Assembly: GCF_000143415.4 (NCBI RefSeq)
Contig: NW_003314294.1
Location: 687,453-751,452 of the forward strand
Reading direction: 5' to 3'
DNA from: Selaginella moellendorffii
Taxonomy: Eukaryota > Streptophyta > Lycopodiopsida > Selaginellales > Selaginellaceae
Length of the DNA: 64,000 bases
Shown here: piece after piece, positions 1 through 9,635 of the stretch
Layout of the letters: each line of letters begins with the position of its first letter
Position numbering within the stretch: position 1 is the first letter of the stretch
Position numbers and translations under genes: made by a program
The notes under the pieces: model-generated
What the model was told of the DNA's origin: nothing
The model's input: the letters and a program-made list of their open reading frames with translations, nothing else
The model's database searches: none

Positions 1-1677
1 GCACCTGGTCAAGGACAACACCCATTAGGATTATTTGTATATGAAAATGCTGAAGAAATGGCATATCCAAAACTATTTGGTAGAAAACCAAGACCATTAG
101 ACATAAAAAATAAATTTACATATCAAGAAATAATCCAATGGGAATTAATGAATGAGGATAGAAAATTTGCACGACATATTGAACATATATTTACAGCAGC
201 AGTAAAAACTGAAATCAAATTTGTTAATCAAAATGCAGGTTTTAGATTAAGAAAATTTACTTATGAAGGAAGAAAAATCACATCAAAAGATGTGCTTGTA
301 AATGGAAATATGGATAAAATATTAAAGTCAAATATAGGTTTTAGAGATTTAAAAAATCTAAGAACATCACCAGATAATTTGGAAGCACTAAAAAAAGATG
401 CATTTGCCATGATAAGACAATTAGGAACACCAACACTATTCTTAACTCTTAGTTGTTCAGAAAGACATTGGGAACCATTAATAAGTGCTTTAAAACATTT
501 AAATACAGATATATTACAAAAAGAAGAGATAGAAAATTTAAATGAAAAAGAGAAAATATATAAAATACTAAGAGCTGATCCAATCACCACAATACGATAT
601 TATGCACATAAAACATCAGCATTTAGAAAATTATTAATGTCTAATTATCACATATTTGGAAGGAAAGTAAAAAACTATGTATTTGTCACACAATTTCAAC
701 AATGTGGTACACCACATGAACATGCACTAATATGGTTAGAAAATCCACCACAAACATTAGAACAAATAAAAGAATATGCTAATGAAAATATATGTACTGA
801 TTCAGAGAAACTACCAGATAATATAAAAGATGTTCAAACTCATAAACATAGAAAAACATATAAGAAATATAAAAATATAAATTGTAGATTTAATTACCCA
901 ATTCCTCCAATGCCACAAATAGAAATCTTAGAGCCTATAAAAGACATTACAAAGCATGAAAAGGATTCATATACAATAATTTACAAAAAAAATAAAAACA
1001 ATACTAGAAGATAAAACTATACATCTAAAACATTTAGAGTTTGATGAATATTTAAAAATAATTGGAATAACATATGAGCAATATAAAGTTACAATAAGAT
1101 CGACAATAACAAATACAAAAAAAATTTATAAACGACAACCAAAAGACATAAACACAAATACTTTTAATAACAAATTATCAAATTTGTGGCAATCAAATGT
1201 AGATATATAAATTATTCTTGATCCATATGCAGCAGCATCATATTGTTTATCATACATTGCATGTATTGAAACAGAAATAACAAAGACATTATCAACTGTA
1301 TTTAAAAAATGCCAAGAAGAAGGAACAGATGCATTTAATAGAGTTCGGTTATTAGGAAATAGCTTCATACGTGGTAGGGAAATGCCAATTCAACAAGCAC
1401 TTTTTTTAATATTGTCAATCCCATTTCATCATATGTCTAGAACTGTAAAGTTCATTGATACTAAACCACAAGAAAGCGAACAAAACGTTTAAAAACAAAA
1501 AGACCTTGCAAAAATGCAAGAACATGAAACAGACATAGTAGTACCTGGACTAATTGAAAAATACATGCAAAGACCAGAAGAATTAGAAGATTTAACATTA
1601 GCAGAGATAACAACTGAATATATAGTTGAAAAAGAAGTAACAACACAAAAACATAAAAAAAAACAATATAATTAGAT
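1..1677 (+). pseudogene. Helitron Rep (HUH nuclease) region, 5'-partial and frameshifted
   Basis: The frame is open from base 1 to 1014, so the protein began upstream of the window. It contains the Helitron_like_N signatures AMIRQLGTPTLFLTLSCSE (near 409-465) and QQCGTPHEHALIW (near 697-735), the latter carrying the H-x-H metal-binding motif of HUH nucleases. A frameshift in an A-rich stretch near 985-1010 moves the frame. The new frame carries DPYAAASYCLSYI, where the tyrosines of the nuclease are expected, then REMPIQQALFLILSIPFHHMSR, the conserved block after the nuclease, but it is broken by stops at 1208-1210 and 1489-1491. In an active element this protein would nick and join single-stranded DNA during rolling-circle transposition. 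This copy cannot encode a working protein. Confidence 0.85.
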
Positions 1678-1782
1678 ATATAAACTTTAGTAAAGAAAAA
1701 GATCCAGAAAAGTGGGCTTTTGAAAGATTAATCTTACATAAAAAATTTAGAAAAGAAGAAGATCTTAAAGAAATGTACATAA

Positions 1783-1787
1783 CATAT
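1783..1787. repeat. Target site duplication CATAT (also at 2958-2962 and 9636-9640)
   Basis: CATAT lies directly before the TG start of the first LTR (1788), directly after its CA end (2958-2962), and directly after the CA end of the second LTR (9636-9640). The bases before the second LTR (8485-8489) do not match. Deleting LTR plus one CATAT restores an uninterrupted Helitron reading frame (MYITY followed by MNAYE), which fixes both LTR ends to the base. Confidence 0.85.
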
Positions 1788-1867
1788 TGTAAGGAACCGA
1801 CTCCCCGAGATGTCGTAGGCTAAAGGATCCCCAAAAGCTTGACCGAAATGACAAAGAGTTCATCGGA

Positions 1868-2140
1868 TGGGACCAAGTCGAGGATCGAGTCCAAGACCGA
1901 CTCTAGGACCGAGTTCGAGATAGAGTCAGGATCGAGTCCAAGACCGACTCGGGGACCGAGTTCGAGTCCGAGTTCGAGACCGAGTTCGAGACGGAGTCCG
2001 AGATCCGAAATTGGGTCCGAGACCGAGTCCAAGGTCGAGTCCGAGGTCGGGTCCGAGATCGGGTCCGAGATCGAGTCCGAGATCGAGTCCAAGACCGAAT
2101 CCAAAGTCGGATCCGAAATCGGGTCCGAGATCGAGCCAGA
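1868..2140. repeat. Minisatellite in LTR 1 (GAGTCC/GAGATC-type units)
   Basis: The segment is built from variants of a hexamer-based unit (cgagtc, cgagat, cgagac, ccaaga) and is strongly purine-rich on the plus strand. The same array is in LTR 2 at 8570-8843 with small length and base changes, so it is a native part of the LTR. Confidence 0.8.
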
Positions 2141-2199
2141 GACTAAGTCCAAATACTAATACGGGTCAAGGGGTGAAAGCCCAAAGCGTGCATCTCCCA

Positions 2200-2222
2200 G
2201 GGGGGGGGGGGGGGGGGGGGGG
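2200..2222. repeat. G homopolymer, about 23 bases, followed by C6G4
   Basis: An uninterrupted run of about 23 G is followed by six C and four G. The matching position in LTR 2 (8890-8900) has only about 11 G and lacks the C run. The tract could form a quadruplex or hairpin and is also a place where assembly errors are likely. Confidence 0.7.
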
Positions 2223-2957
2223 CCCCCCGGGGTTCCCAAAATTTAATAGGGGAAGGGGGGGCCAGGAACCAGTCTTGAAGGAACTCTCCAGTGGTGCTTC
2301 CAAACTGACTTGAGGTTGAGACTGGGGCCAAGGGGCCTTGGGTGGGAGTGAGCATGGGCCTGAGTGGTGCCGGAGGGGCCACCCAGGGAAGTGCTCAAAA
2401 GCAACTCCCACTCCCGAAAGGGAAACCGACTGCGGTGCTCCCGGCTCAGGTGGAGTGGTGCCCCACTTGAGTACCTTGTGGCTCATTGGTCCTCGGCCTT
2501 CCTAGGGGCTTGGGCCTTCCCTTCGGGATGGAAGTGGGGGGGTAGAGGTACCCATACCGGGCCGTTAGGCCACGGTGTTTCGCCCCGACGTCCCGAAGCA
2601 AGTGCTGCACCCAAGGCTTGGGATTTAGAGGGTCCCATGATCAAGTCTTGTGGTACCTTGGGGTGTTAGGAATCTGGAGGCTTGGTGTGCTTGGCTGCTT
2701 GTGCCTGCGGGGAGTGTAACCGAACCTTAAGTCCAGTCTAACCCTGGGAGGGGGATTGGGAGAGATTTGGGAATCCGTAGATGGATGGCTAACACTCCGT
2801 TGCTCATGCAGTGAGTAGTTGAAACCAAGTAGGACCAAGTAGGAGCTGGTACCATAGGCGAGAACCTTGGCGAGGGAACTTAGCACAAGCCAGGGCAGAG
2901 TTGGTCGGATAGTCAAAGTAAGCTGGCAAATTGGAAAGGAAAAATTTGTGGCTTACA

Positions 2958-3746
2958 CATATATGAATGCATATGAAGCAAATATGGAACAAATAAATGA
3001 AAAACAACATCAATACATATATAAAAACATAACAAATGAGAGTGAATTTGATTGGGAGAATCCAGAACAAGAAGCAAATAAAATATTAAAAGACAAACCA
3101 AACAGATGAATTTGATATAGGGAAAGATTTATTCAAAATGAAAATTAACAAAAACTTAAATTTAAATATAAAAGATAAAATATTAACAAATACAACAATT
3201 ATAATACAAGATCAAAACCTTATGGAAACTAGTAAATATCACAAATTATTAAGAACTCTTAATAAAAAGCAAAGAATAATACATGATGACTTCATATTGA
3301 AAAAAATAAAACAACCTAACAAACAATTGTGCTTATTTTTAACAGGAGGAGCAGGAACTGGAAAATCAATGCTTTTAAATACACTTATAGAAACACTCAA
3401 ACGATATTATAAAACAAACCAAGATATAAATAATGAACCAGGACAAACAATATTAATAACAGCACCTACAGGAAAAGCAGCTTGTAATATAAATGGTTCA
3501 ACAATACATTCAGCTTTTGCATTTCGACCAGAAGCATCAAAACAACGTCAAACAATATTAATAAATGACATATTAGATAAATATAAAAGAAAGTTTTCAA
3601 CAAGAAAATGTTTAGTAATAGATGAAATATCAATGGTAAGTATAGAAATGCTACAAGATATAAATAGAAGATATGAAAGCTTCAAAACAACATATGGAAT
3701 AGACTTTGGTGGGATGGATTGTATATTTACAGGTGATTTCTATCAA
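2958..3746 (+). pseudogene. Pif1-like helicase of the Helitron, copy 1, truncated and fused to gypsy gag
   Basis: This is the N-terminal part of the Helitron helicase. The Walker A motif GGAGTGKS lies near 3346-3369, the Walker B VIDEIS near 3616-3633, and GDFYQ lies at the very end. It is a near-identical copy of 9636-10453 but has lost 29 bp near 3092, which breaks the frame. At 3746/3747 the sequence changes abruptly from helicase to Ty3/gypsy gag, so the helicase is cut just after motif III. Few base changes separate the two copies (for example an Ile/Thr and an Arg/Ile replacement), so the duplication is recent. Confidence 0.85.
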
Positions 3747-6700
3747 ACCGAAGCCCCCACCGGTCTTCAAGGGAGTGAACGACTATAAGGTGGTGGAGGA
3801 TTGGTTTTACGATATGGAGGACTACTTCCGAGCGTTGCGATTACCGAGCTCGGAGAAGGTCCCATGTGCAAAACCATACTTGGCAGATAATGCCAAGTCT
3901 TGGTGGAGAACAACGGAGGCCAACGAAGGACCGGTGGCCACTTGGGAAATGATGAAGGTGAGGATCCGCGCAACTTACGTTCCTCCGAATGCTACTCTGC
4001 ACCTAAGGGACGAGCTGAGTAGGCTGAAGCAGACCGGAACCATTCAGGAGTATGTGAATGGGTTTATGGCAAAGAGGATACTTGTCACGAATATGGGGGA
4101 TATGGATGCGTTCCATGCCTTCATATCAGGCTTGCAAACCTGGGCTCGCGGCGAAGTAATGCGGTGGAACCCGACCAACTACAAGGAAGCGTTGGATGCG
4201 GCCATCAAGGTGCATTTCAACGATAACCTGCGAAAGGGGAACACGACGGGGTCGGGATCCACATTTAGCAAAGGGGCCAAACCAAGGGGAACGTTTAGCA
4301 GAGGGAAATTCAAGAGGAGTTTCTCTAAGAATGAGTCCTCAGGGTTCCGGAAAGGCAAATCCAGGGGCCAGCGAGCGACTACGTGGGGGAGTCAAGCAAA
4401 AAGAGACAAACCCATGGATAAAAAGGTCAAGTCGTATAGCAGCGTGGGAAACAACGTATGCTACAACTGCGGTGAAGCGGGACACTTCTCGAGGGAATGT
4501 CCCTACCCGAAGAAGGCCAGAGCCAATATGGCCATCAAGTCGGGTGAAGTCCAAATGGAGGTATGTGATCCAGTCCCTAACTCAAAGTTACTCATTACAC
4601 GAGCAACTTTGGTAGAGAGTCGTTCGCGACATTTACTAGCCCTCCGAGGGAAGCTCGGAGGTAGCTTTGTTAAAATCCTTATTGACACGGGTGCTTCGGA
4701 TAATTTTGTGGCTGCAGACATAGTCCGGCAAGCTGGACTAACAGTGCAGCGGCTAGGCGAACCAAGGACTATAGAGTTTGTTCAAGGTAGCCAAAGCACC
4801 GATGAGGTACTTCGACAAGCGAGAGTCGAAGTGGGGACTTGGAAGGTGGACATGGATTTCACCGTGTTGGACATGGCGGGATTTGACGTGATCTTCGGAA
4901 TGGACTGGTTCAATCGATTCGTGGTAGCCCTGCATGGACAAGGTAGAAACCTTGTGGTACTGGCGAATGCCCAAGGAAGAAGATCTAGGGTGGAGGCCCA
5001 AGATCTAAAGGTAAGGCAAAGCAAAGCCAAAGATTCCTGCTTAAACCTGGTGTCCACGAGAGGACAACTCACTAAAGGAACTAAGGCGGCCTTTTTGTGC
5101 TTACTCTCGGTGAAGAGTGACAAAAAGACAGGAATGGAAGAAGTACCTTTAGTGATCCAGCGGGTGTTGGACCAATTCCAGGATACCATGCCGGAGGAGT
5201 TACCGGCGGGGCTACCCCCAGCACGACCGATAGAACATAAGATTGAGCTGGTCGAGGGTGCTAAGGCAGTGGTTCGTCCCCCTTATCGTCTGAACGAAAA
5301 AGAACTCAAGGAGCTCAAGTGCCAACTAGAGGAGTTGGTGGACAAAGGGTATGTTAGGTTGAGCAAGTCGCCGTATGGGGTGCCGGTGTTATTTGTGAAA
5401 AAGAAAGATGGATCTATGCGCATGTGCATAGACTACCGGTTGCTCAACAAGTATACAAAGAAGAACAAGTACCCTTTGCCAAGGATTGAGGACCTGTTCG
5501 ATAGGTTGGGAAAGGCAAAATACTTCTCGAGGATTGACCTAAGGTCAGGATACTACCAGATTAGGGTAGCCGAGGAAGATGTCGATAAGACAACCTGTCG
5601 AACGAGGTATGGGAGCTTTGAGTTTCTGGTGATGCCCTTCGGGCTATGTAATGCGCCGGCAACGTTTTCGGCGCTAATGAACCACATCTTTGTACCCTAT
5701 CTGGATCACATCGTGGTCGTCTATATCGACGACATCCTGATCTATAGCGAGACGCTAGAGGAGCATGCCGAACACTTGGCGAAGGTGTTTGAGAAACTAA
5801 GGGAACACAAGCTGTATGCTAAAGAGAGCAAATGTGACTTTGCTCAACAAGAGGTAAAGTTTCTCGGGCATGTGGTGGGCCAGGACAGGCTCAAGGTGGA
5901 CCCGGAGAAGGTCCAAGCGATCCAGGAATGGGAGCGACCATCCAATGTACACGAGTTGACGGCATTCCTGGGGCTATGCAACTACTATCAAAAGTTTATC
6001 AGACACTATTCAAGAGTAGCCCTGCCCTTAACGGACCAAACAGGAAAAGGGAAGATGGTGTGGACAGCAGAATGCGAGGCGGCATTCGTCCACCTCAAAG
6101 GGAAGTTGAGGAAGGCTCCCGTATTGGCATTACCAGACTTTGGTAAGGACTTTGAGGTAGAAACGGATGCTTCGGACTTTGCGTTAGGCGCAGTTTTGAA
6201 GCAAGACAACCATCCGGTAGCGTTCTTCTCGAAGAAGCTGGACAAGGCTCAACGGAAGTGGCCTGCCCACGAGAAGGAATTGTTTGCGGTGGTCAAGGCG
6301 CTCAAGGAGTGGTGACACTACCTTGGGAGACACTTCAAGGTTTACACGGACAATGTGGCAACGAAACACTTCTTGTCACAGCCCGACCTAAGAGGGAAAC
6401 AAGGTCGGTGGGCCAATGCCTTGGCCGAGTTTGATTGCGAAATTCTATACAAGCCTGGGAAGAGCAACATCGTGGCAGATGCGCTAAGTCGAAAAGCGAG
6501 CTTGAGGTTGGCAATATCCAGCGCAACAGCAACCTTCTGGGACGATGTGCGGACAGCATATGAGAACGATGGTCTAGCACAGGAAGTGTTGCTGAGGAAT
6601 CTAGAGGCGCGGGAAGCTCACCAGAGAGGTGAGTTGCTAACGGAAGAGAAAACGGGCTATGCGGAATGCAACGGACTCATTTATTACAAGCAAACGAGGG

Positions 6701-8086
6701 TGTATGTTCCAGAAGGGGAACTAAGGAAGGTGGCCTTAGAAGAGTGTCATGACGGACCTCTTGCGGGACACGGTGGAGTGCCCAAGACGATGGGCTTACT
6801 CAAAAGGAAGTACCATTGGCCAGATATGGCTAAGGACGTCCAAGACTATATAAAGACATGTCCAACATGTCAGCAGGTAAAAGACGTGACTAAGGCTAGT
6901 GGGGGCTTTTTGCAAAGCATCCCAATTCCAGATCGCCCGCGGAAATGTCTTACGATGGACTTCATCACAGGACTCCCCCCAAGCGAGGGGTTTGATGCGA
7001 TATTCGTGGTGGTGGACCGATTTTCGAAAATGGCACACTTCATACCCACCACAACGGAGGTGGATGCGGAAGGTGTGGCAAAGCTGTTCTTCGAACAAGT
7101 GGCTCGAGTGCGGGGAAGACCGGAAGAGATCATCTCAGATCGAGATAAGATCTTCACCAGTAGGTTCTGGAGGACTCTCCTGGAATAGTATCGCACGAAG
7201 TTGAAATTCAGCACAGCCTATCACCCACAGACAGACGGACAAACGGAAAGTGTGAATAGGCAGCTGGAGGATTATTTGCGATGCTATGTCTCGGGAGACC
7301 AGACCGATTGGGTAAGTCATTTGGGACTTGCGGAAATGTGTTATAACAACTCACCACATTCGAGTATCGGGGTGAGTCCATGGGAGGTCATCAATGGGCG
7401 AGCTATTGAAGGTCCTGTGGAACTCGGCGTGGCCGAGTATCATGGAGAGTTGCCCGCAGTGAAGGCATTCATGGCGGAAAGACTCAGCATTTGGAATCTA
7501 GTGAGGGATTCCTTGGAACGGGCTCAACAAAGGCAAACCAAATACGCGAACCAGAAGCGTCGGGATGTAGAGTTCCAAGCTGGGGAGAAGGTGTGGCTGA
7601 ACACCAAGAACCTCAGACTACCAAGTGGGATCAGCCGAAAGTTGACCCAAAGGTAAAGATGCATGTATTCCTGTAAATGAATTGATCTTGAGTTCCTTAA
7701 GCAGGTTCGTGGGGCCTTACGAGATTGAGGCACGAATCGGTAAAGTGGCTTACCGACTCTGACTTCCTCGAGAGATGGGGAAGATGCACCCAGTGTTCCA
7801 CGTGAACTTACTCAAGCCGTACTTTGAGGATCTGCTTCGCAAGGACCAAGTGAGACCTTTACCTGAGGTTATCCAAGGGGAAGAGGAATACGAAGTCGAG
7901 GCCATCCTCAATGCGCGCAAGAGCAAGCGACAAGGACGCGAGGTGAGAGAGTTCCATGTGAAGTGGAAAGGATTTCCACACTGCGAAGCAACATGGGAAC
8001 CAGAGGAGAACCTAGCGAACACGCGAGATCTAGTGGAGGAATTTCTGCAAGGCAAAACTCTATGTACTTATGCAAAATTCAATTAA
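3747..8086 (+). pseudogene. Ty3/gypsy Gag-Pol polyprotein with chromodomain, three in-frame stops
   Basis: Gag runs to about 4500 and ends with a CCHC zinc knuckle ([14 protein letters not shown], 4459-4500). The protease active site is DTGAS (near 4684). Reverse transcriptase has the YIDDIL box (5721-5738), RNase H has [12 protein letters not shown] (near 6160), and integrase has a zinc-binding part (CPTCQQ near 6860) and the core block STAYHPQTDGQTE (near 7213). The C-terminus is a chromodomain (FHVKWKGFPHCEATWEPEENL, near 7951-8013), which in this family directs insertion by binding modified histones. Stops at 6313-6315 (TGA), 7186-7188 (TAG) and 7760-7762 (TGA) interrupt the frame. All three can be explained by C-to-T changes. 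A 52-bp GT-AG segment at 7653-7704 must be removed to keep the frame between integrase and chromodomain. Confidence 0.9.
7653..7704 (+). other. Candidate 52-bp spliceosomal intron inside gypsy pol
   Basis: The segment begins GTAAAG, ends TTAAGCAG and contains stops. Removing it joins CAAAG to GTTCGTG and gives the continuous sequence KLTQRFVGPYE that is expected between integrase and chromodomain in this family. The length matches the host gene introns in this window. Confidence 0.6.
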
Positions 8087-8489
8087 AAATATCAATTTGC
8101 AAAGTTGAGCAAGTGGCGTATGTTGGGACCCGAAGGCGCGCCAAAGGTAAGCTAATTATCATGGGTTGGATAGGTCGACCAGGCGTAGGGCACTACGCCC
8201 GACTCCCCGCGGGGATGTCGAATCCGTAGACGTATTCTACGGAGGTTGGGTTCGAGTCCCAATCCCCTAGTAAAGCAAGGCTGGGTTCAAGTCCTGACCC
8301 CATACTAGGGCGTGGTGAGGTGAGGAGTATAGGGACACCTATATTCCGTTGTCATGGGCTCTTGGCCGGGGAGGCTAACTTAGGCACACCGCTAAGTGGG
8401 GGGATGCCCCCGGAGACATGGTCAACAAGTCGTAGGATAAAACGAGACGTTCGATGTGGGCATCGAACTTCTTCTATGGGTGGTGGAGT
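8087..8489 (+). other. Gypsy 3' non-coding segment
   Basis: No coding potential was seen after the pol stop. The stretch contains two short sequences resembling tRNA T-arms (8243-8263 and just after) and a GACTCCCC..GATGTCG segment similar to the LTR start. The purine-rich GGGTGGTGGAG directly before the second LTR is the likely polypurine tract. Confidence 0.6.
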
Positions 8490-9635
8490 TGTAAGGAACC
8501 GACTCCCCGAGATGTCGTAAGCTAAAGGATCCCCAAAAGCTTGACCGAAATGACAAAGAGTTCATCGGATGGGACCAAGTCGAGGATCGAGTCCAAGACC
8601 GACTCTAGGACCGAGTTCGAGATAGAGTCTGGAATCGAGTCCAAGACCGACTCGGGGACTGAGTTCGAGTCCGAGTTCGAGACCGAGTTCGAGATGGAGT
8701 CCGAGATCCGAAATCGGGTCCGAGACCGAGTCCGAGGTCGAGTCCGAGGTCGGGTCCGAGATCGGGTCCGAGATCGAGTCTGAGACCGAATCCGAAGTCG
8801 GATCCGAAATCGGGTCCGAGATCGAGCCAGAGACTAAGTCCAAATACTAATACGGGTCAAGGGGTGAAAGCCCAAAGCGTGCATCTCCCGGGGGGGGGGG
8901 CTGCAGGGGGTTCCAAAAGTATAGTAGGGATAGTGAGGTCCAGGAACCAGTCTTGAAGGAACTCTCCAGTGGTGCTTCCAAACTGACTTGAGGTTGAGAC
9001 TGGGGCCGAGGGGCCTTGGGTGGGAGTGAGCATGGGCCTGAGTGGTGCCGGAGGGGCCACCCAGGGAAGTGCTCAAGAGCAGCTCCCACTCCCGAAAGGG
9101 AAACCGACTGCGGTGCTCCCGGCTCAGGTGGAGTGGTGCCCCACTTGAGTACCTTGTGGCTCATTGGTCCTCACCCTTCCTAGGGGCTTGGGCCTTCCCT
9201 TCGGGATGGAAGTGGGGGGGTAGAGGTACCCATACCAGGCCGTTAGGCCACGGTGTTTCGCCCCGACGTCCTGAAGCAAGTGCTGCACCCAAGGCTTGGG
9301 ATTTAGAGGGTCCCATGATCAAGTCTTGTGGTACCTTGGGGTGTTAGGAATCTGGAGGCTTGGTGTGCTTGGCTGCTTGTGCCTGCGGGGAGTGTAACCG
9401 AACCTTAAGTCCAGTCTAACCCGGGGAGGGGGATTGGGAGAGATTTGGGAATCCGTAGATGGATGGCTAACACTCCGTTGCTCGTGCAGTGAGTAGTTGA
9501 AACCAAGTAGGACCAAGTAGGAGCTGGTACCATAGGCGAGAACCTTGGCGAGGGAACTTAGCACAAGCCAGGGCAGAGTTGGTCGGATAGTCGAGGTAAG
9601 CTGGCAAATTGGAAAGGAAAAATTTGTGGCTTACA
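8490..9635 (+). repeat. Ty3/gypsy LTR, copy 2 (3' LTR)
   Basis: This 1146-bp repeat, TG...CA, is nearly identical to 1788-2957. It differs mainly in the length of the G run and of the GAGTCC minisatellite. It is preceded by the gypsy internal region and followed by CATAT and the Helitron helicase, so it is the true 3' LTR of the nested insertion. Confidence 0.85.
8570..8843. repeat. Minisatellite in LTR 2 (GAGTCC/GAGATC-type units)
   Basis: This is the same purine-rich hexamer-based array as in LTR 1, with small changes in unit number. Confidence 0.8.

Larger units (their letters stand above)
1788..2957 (+). repeat. Ty3/gypsy LTR, copy 1 (both sides flanked by Helitron)
   Basis: This 1170-bp repeat begins TGTAAGGAACC and ends GGCTTACA, with the TG...CA ends and 5-bp target duplication usual for LTR retroelements. 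It is nearly identical to 8490-9635. It has Helitron sequence on both sides, so locally it looks like a solo LTR. Contained in it are a GAGTCC-type minisatellite, a long G run and a GC-rich unique part. The open frames across the minisatellite on both strands are by-products of the repeat and are not called as genes. Confidence 0.85.
3747..8489 (+). mobile_element. Ty3/gypsy chromovirus internal region, 5'-truncated
   Basis: The internal region of an LTR retrotransposon starts abruptly inside gag at 3747, without the primer-binding site or the gag N-terminus. It runs through pol to a purine-rich tract (GGGTGGTGGAG) just before the second LTR at 8490. The domain order gag, protease, RT, RNase H, integrase, chromodomain is that of Ty3/gypsy chromoviruses. 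Its GC content is far higher than that of the Helitron around it. The missing 5' part is explained by the rearrangement that joined it to the helicase copy at 3746. Confidence 0.9.

Noticed and set aside
1868-2140. Possible CRISPR-like array
   Set aside because: The units are contiguous short degenerate hexamers without spacers, in a eukaryotic LTR.
1820-2160. Long open frames on both strands with SDPISDPTSDS or SPRSSPRS repeats
   Set aside because: They are products of the GAGTCC minisatellite in the LTR; both strands stay open and neither has protein-like composition.
8243-8263. Perfect tRNA T-arm-like GGGTTCGAGTCCC in the gypsy 3' region
   Set aside because: No D-arm, anticodon arm or acceptor stem around it; a second similar arm directly follows, which is not tRNA-like.
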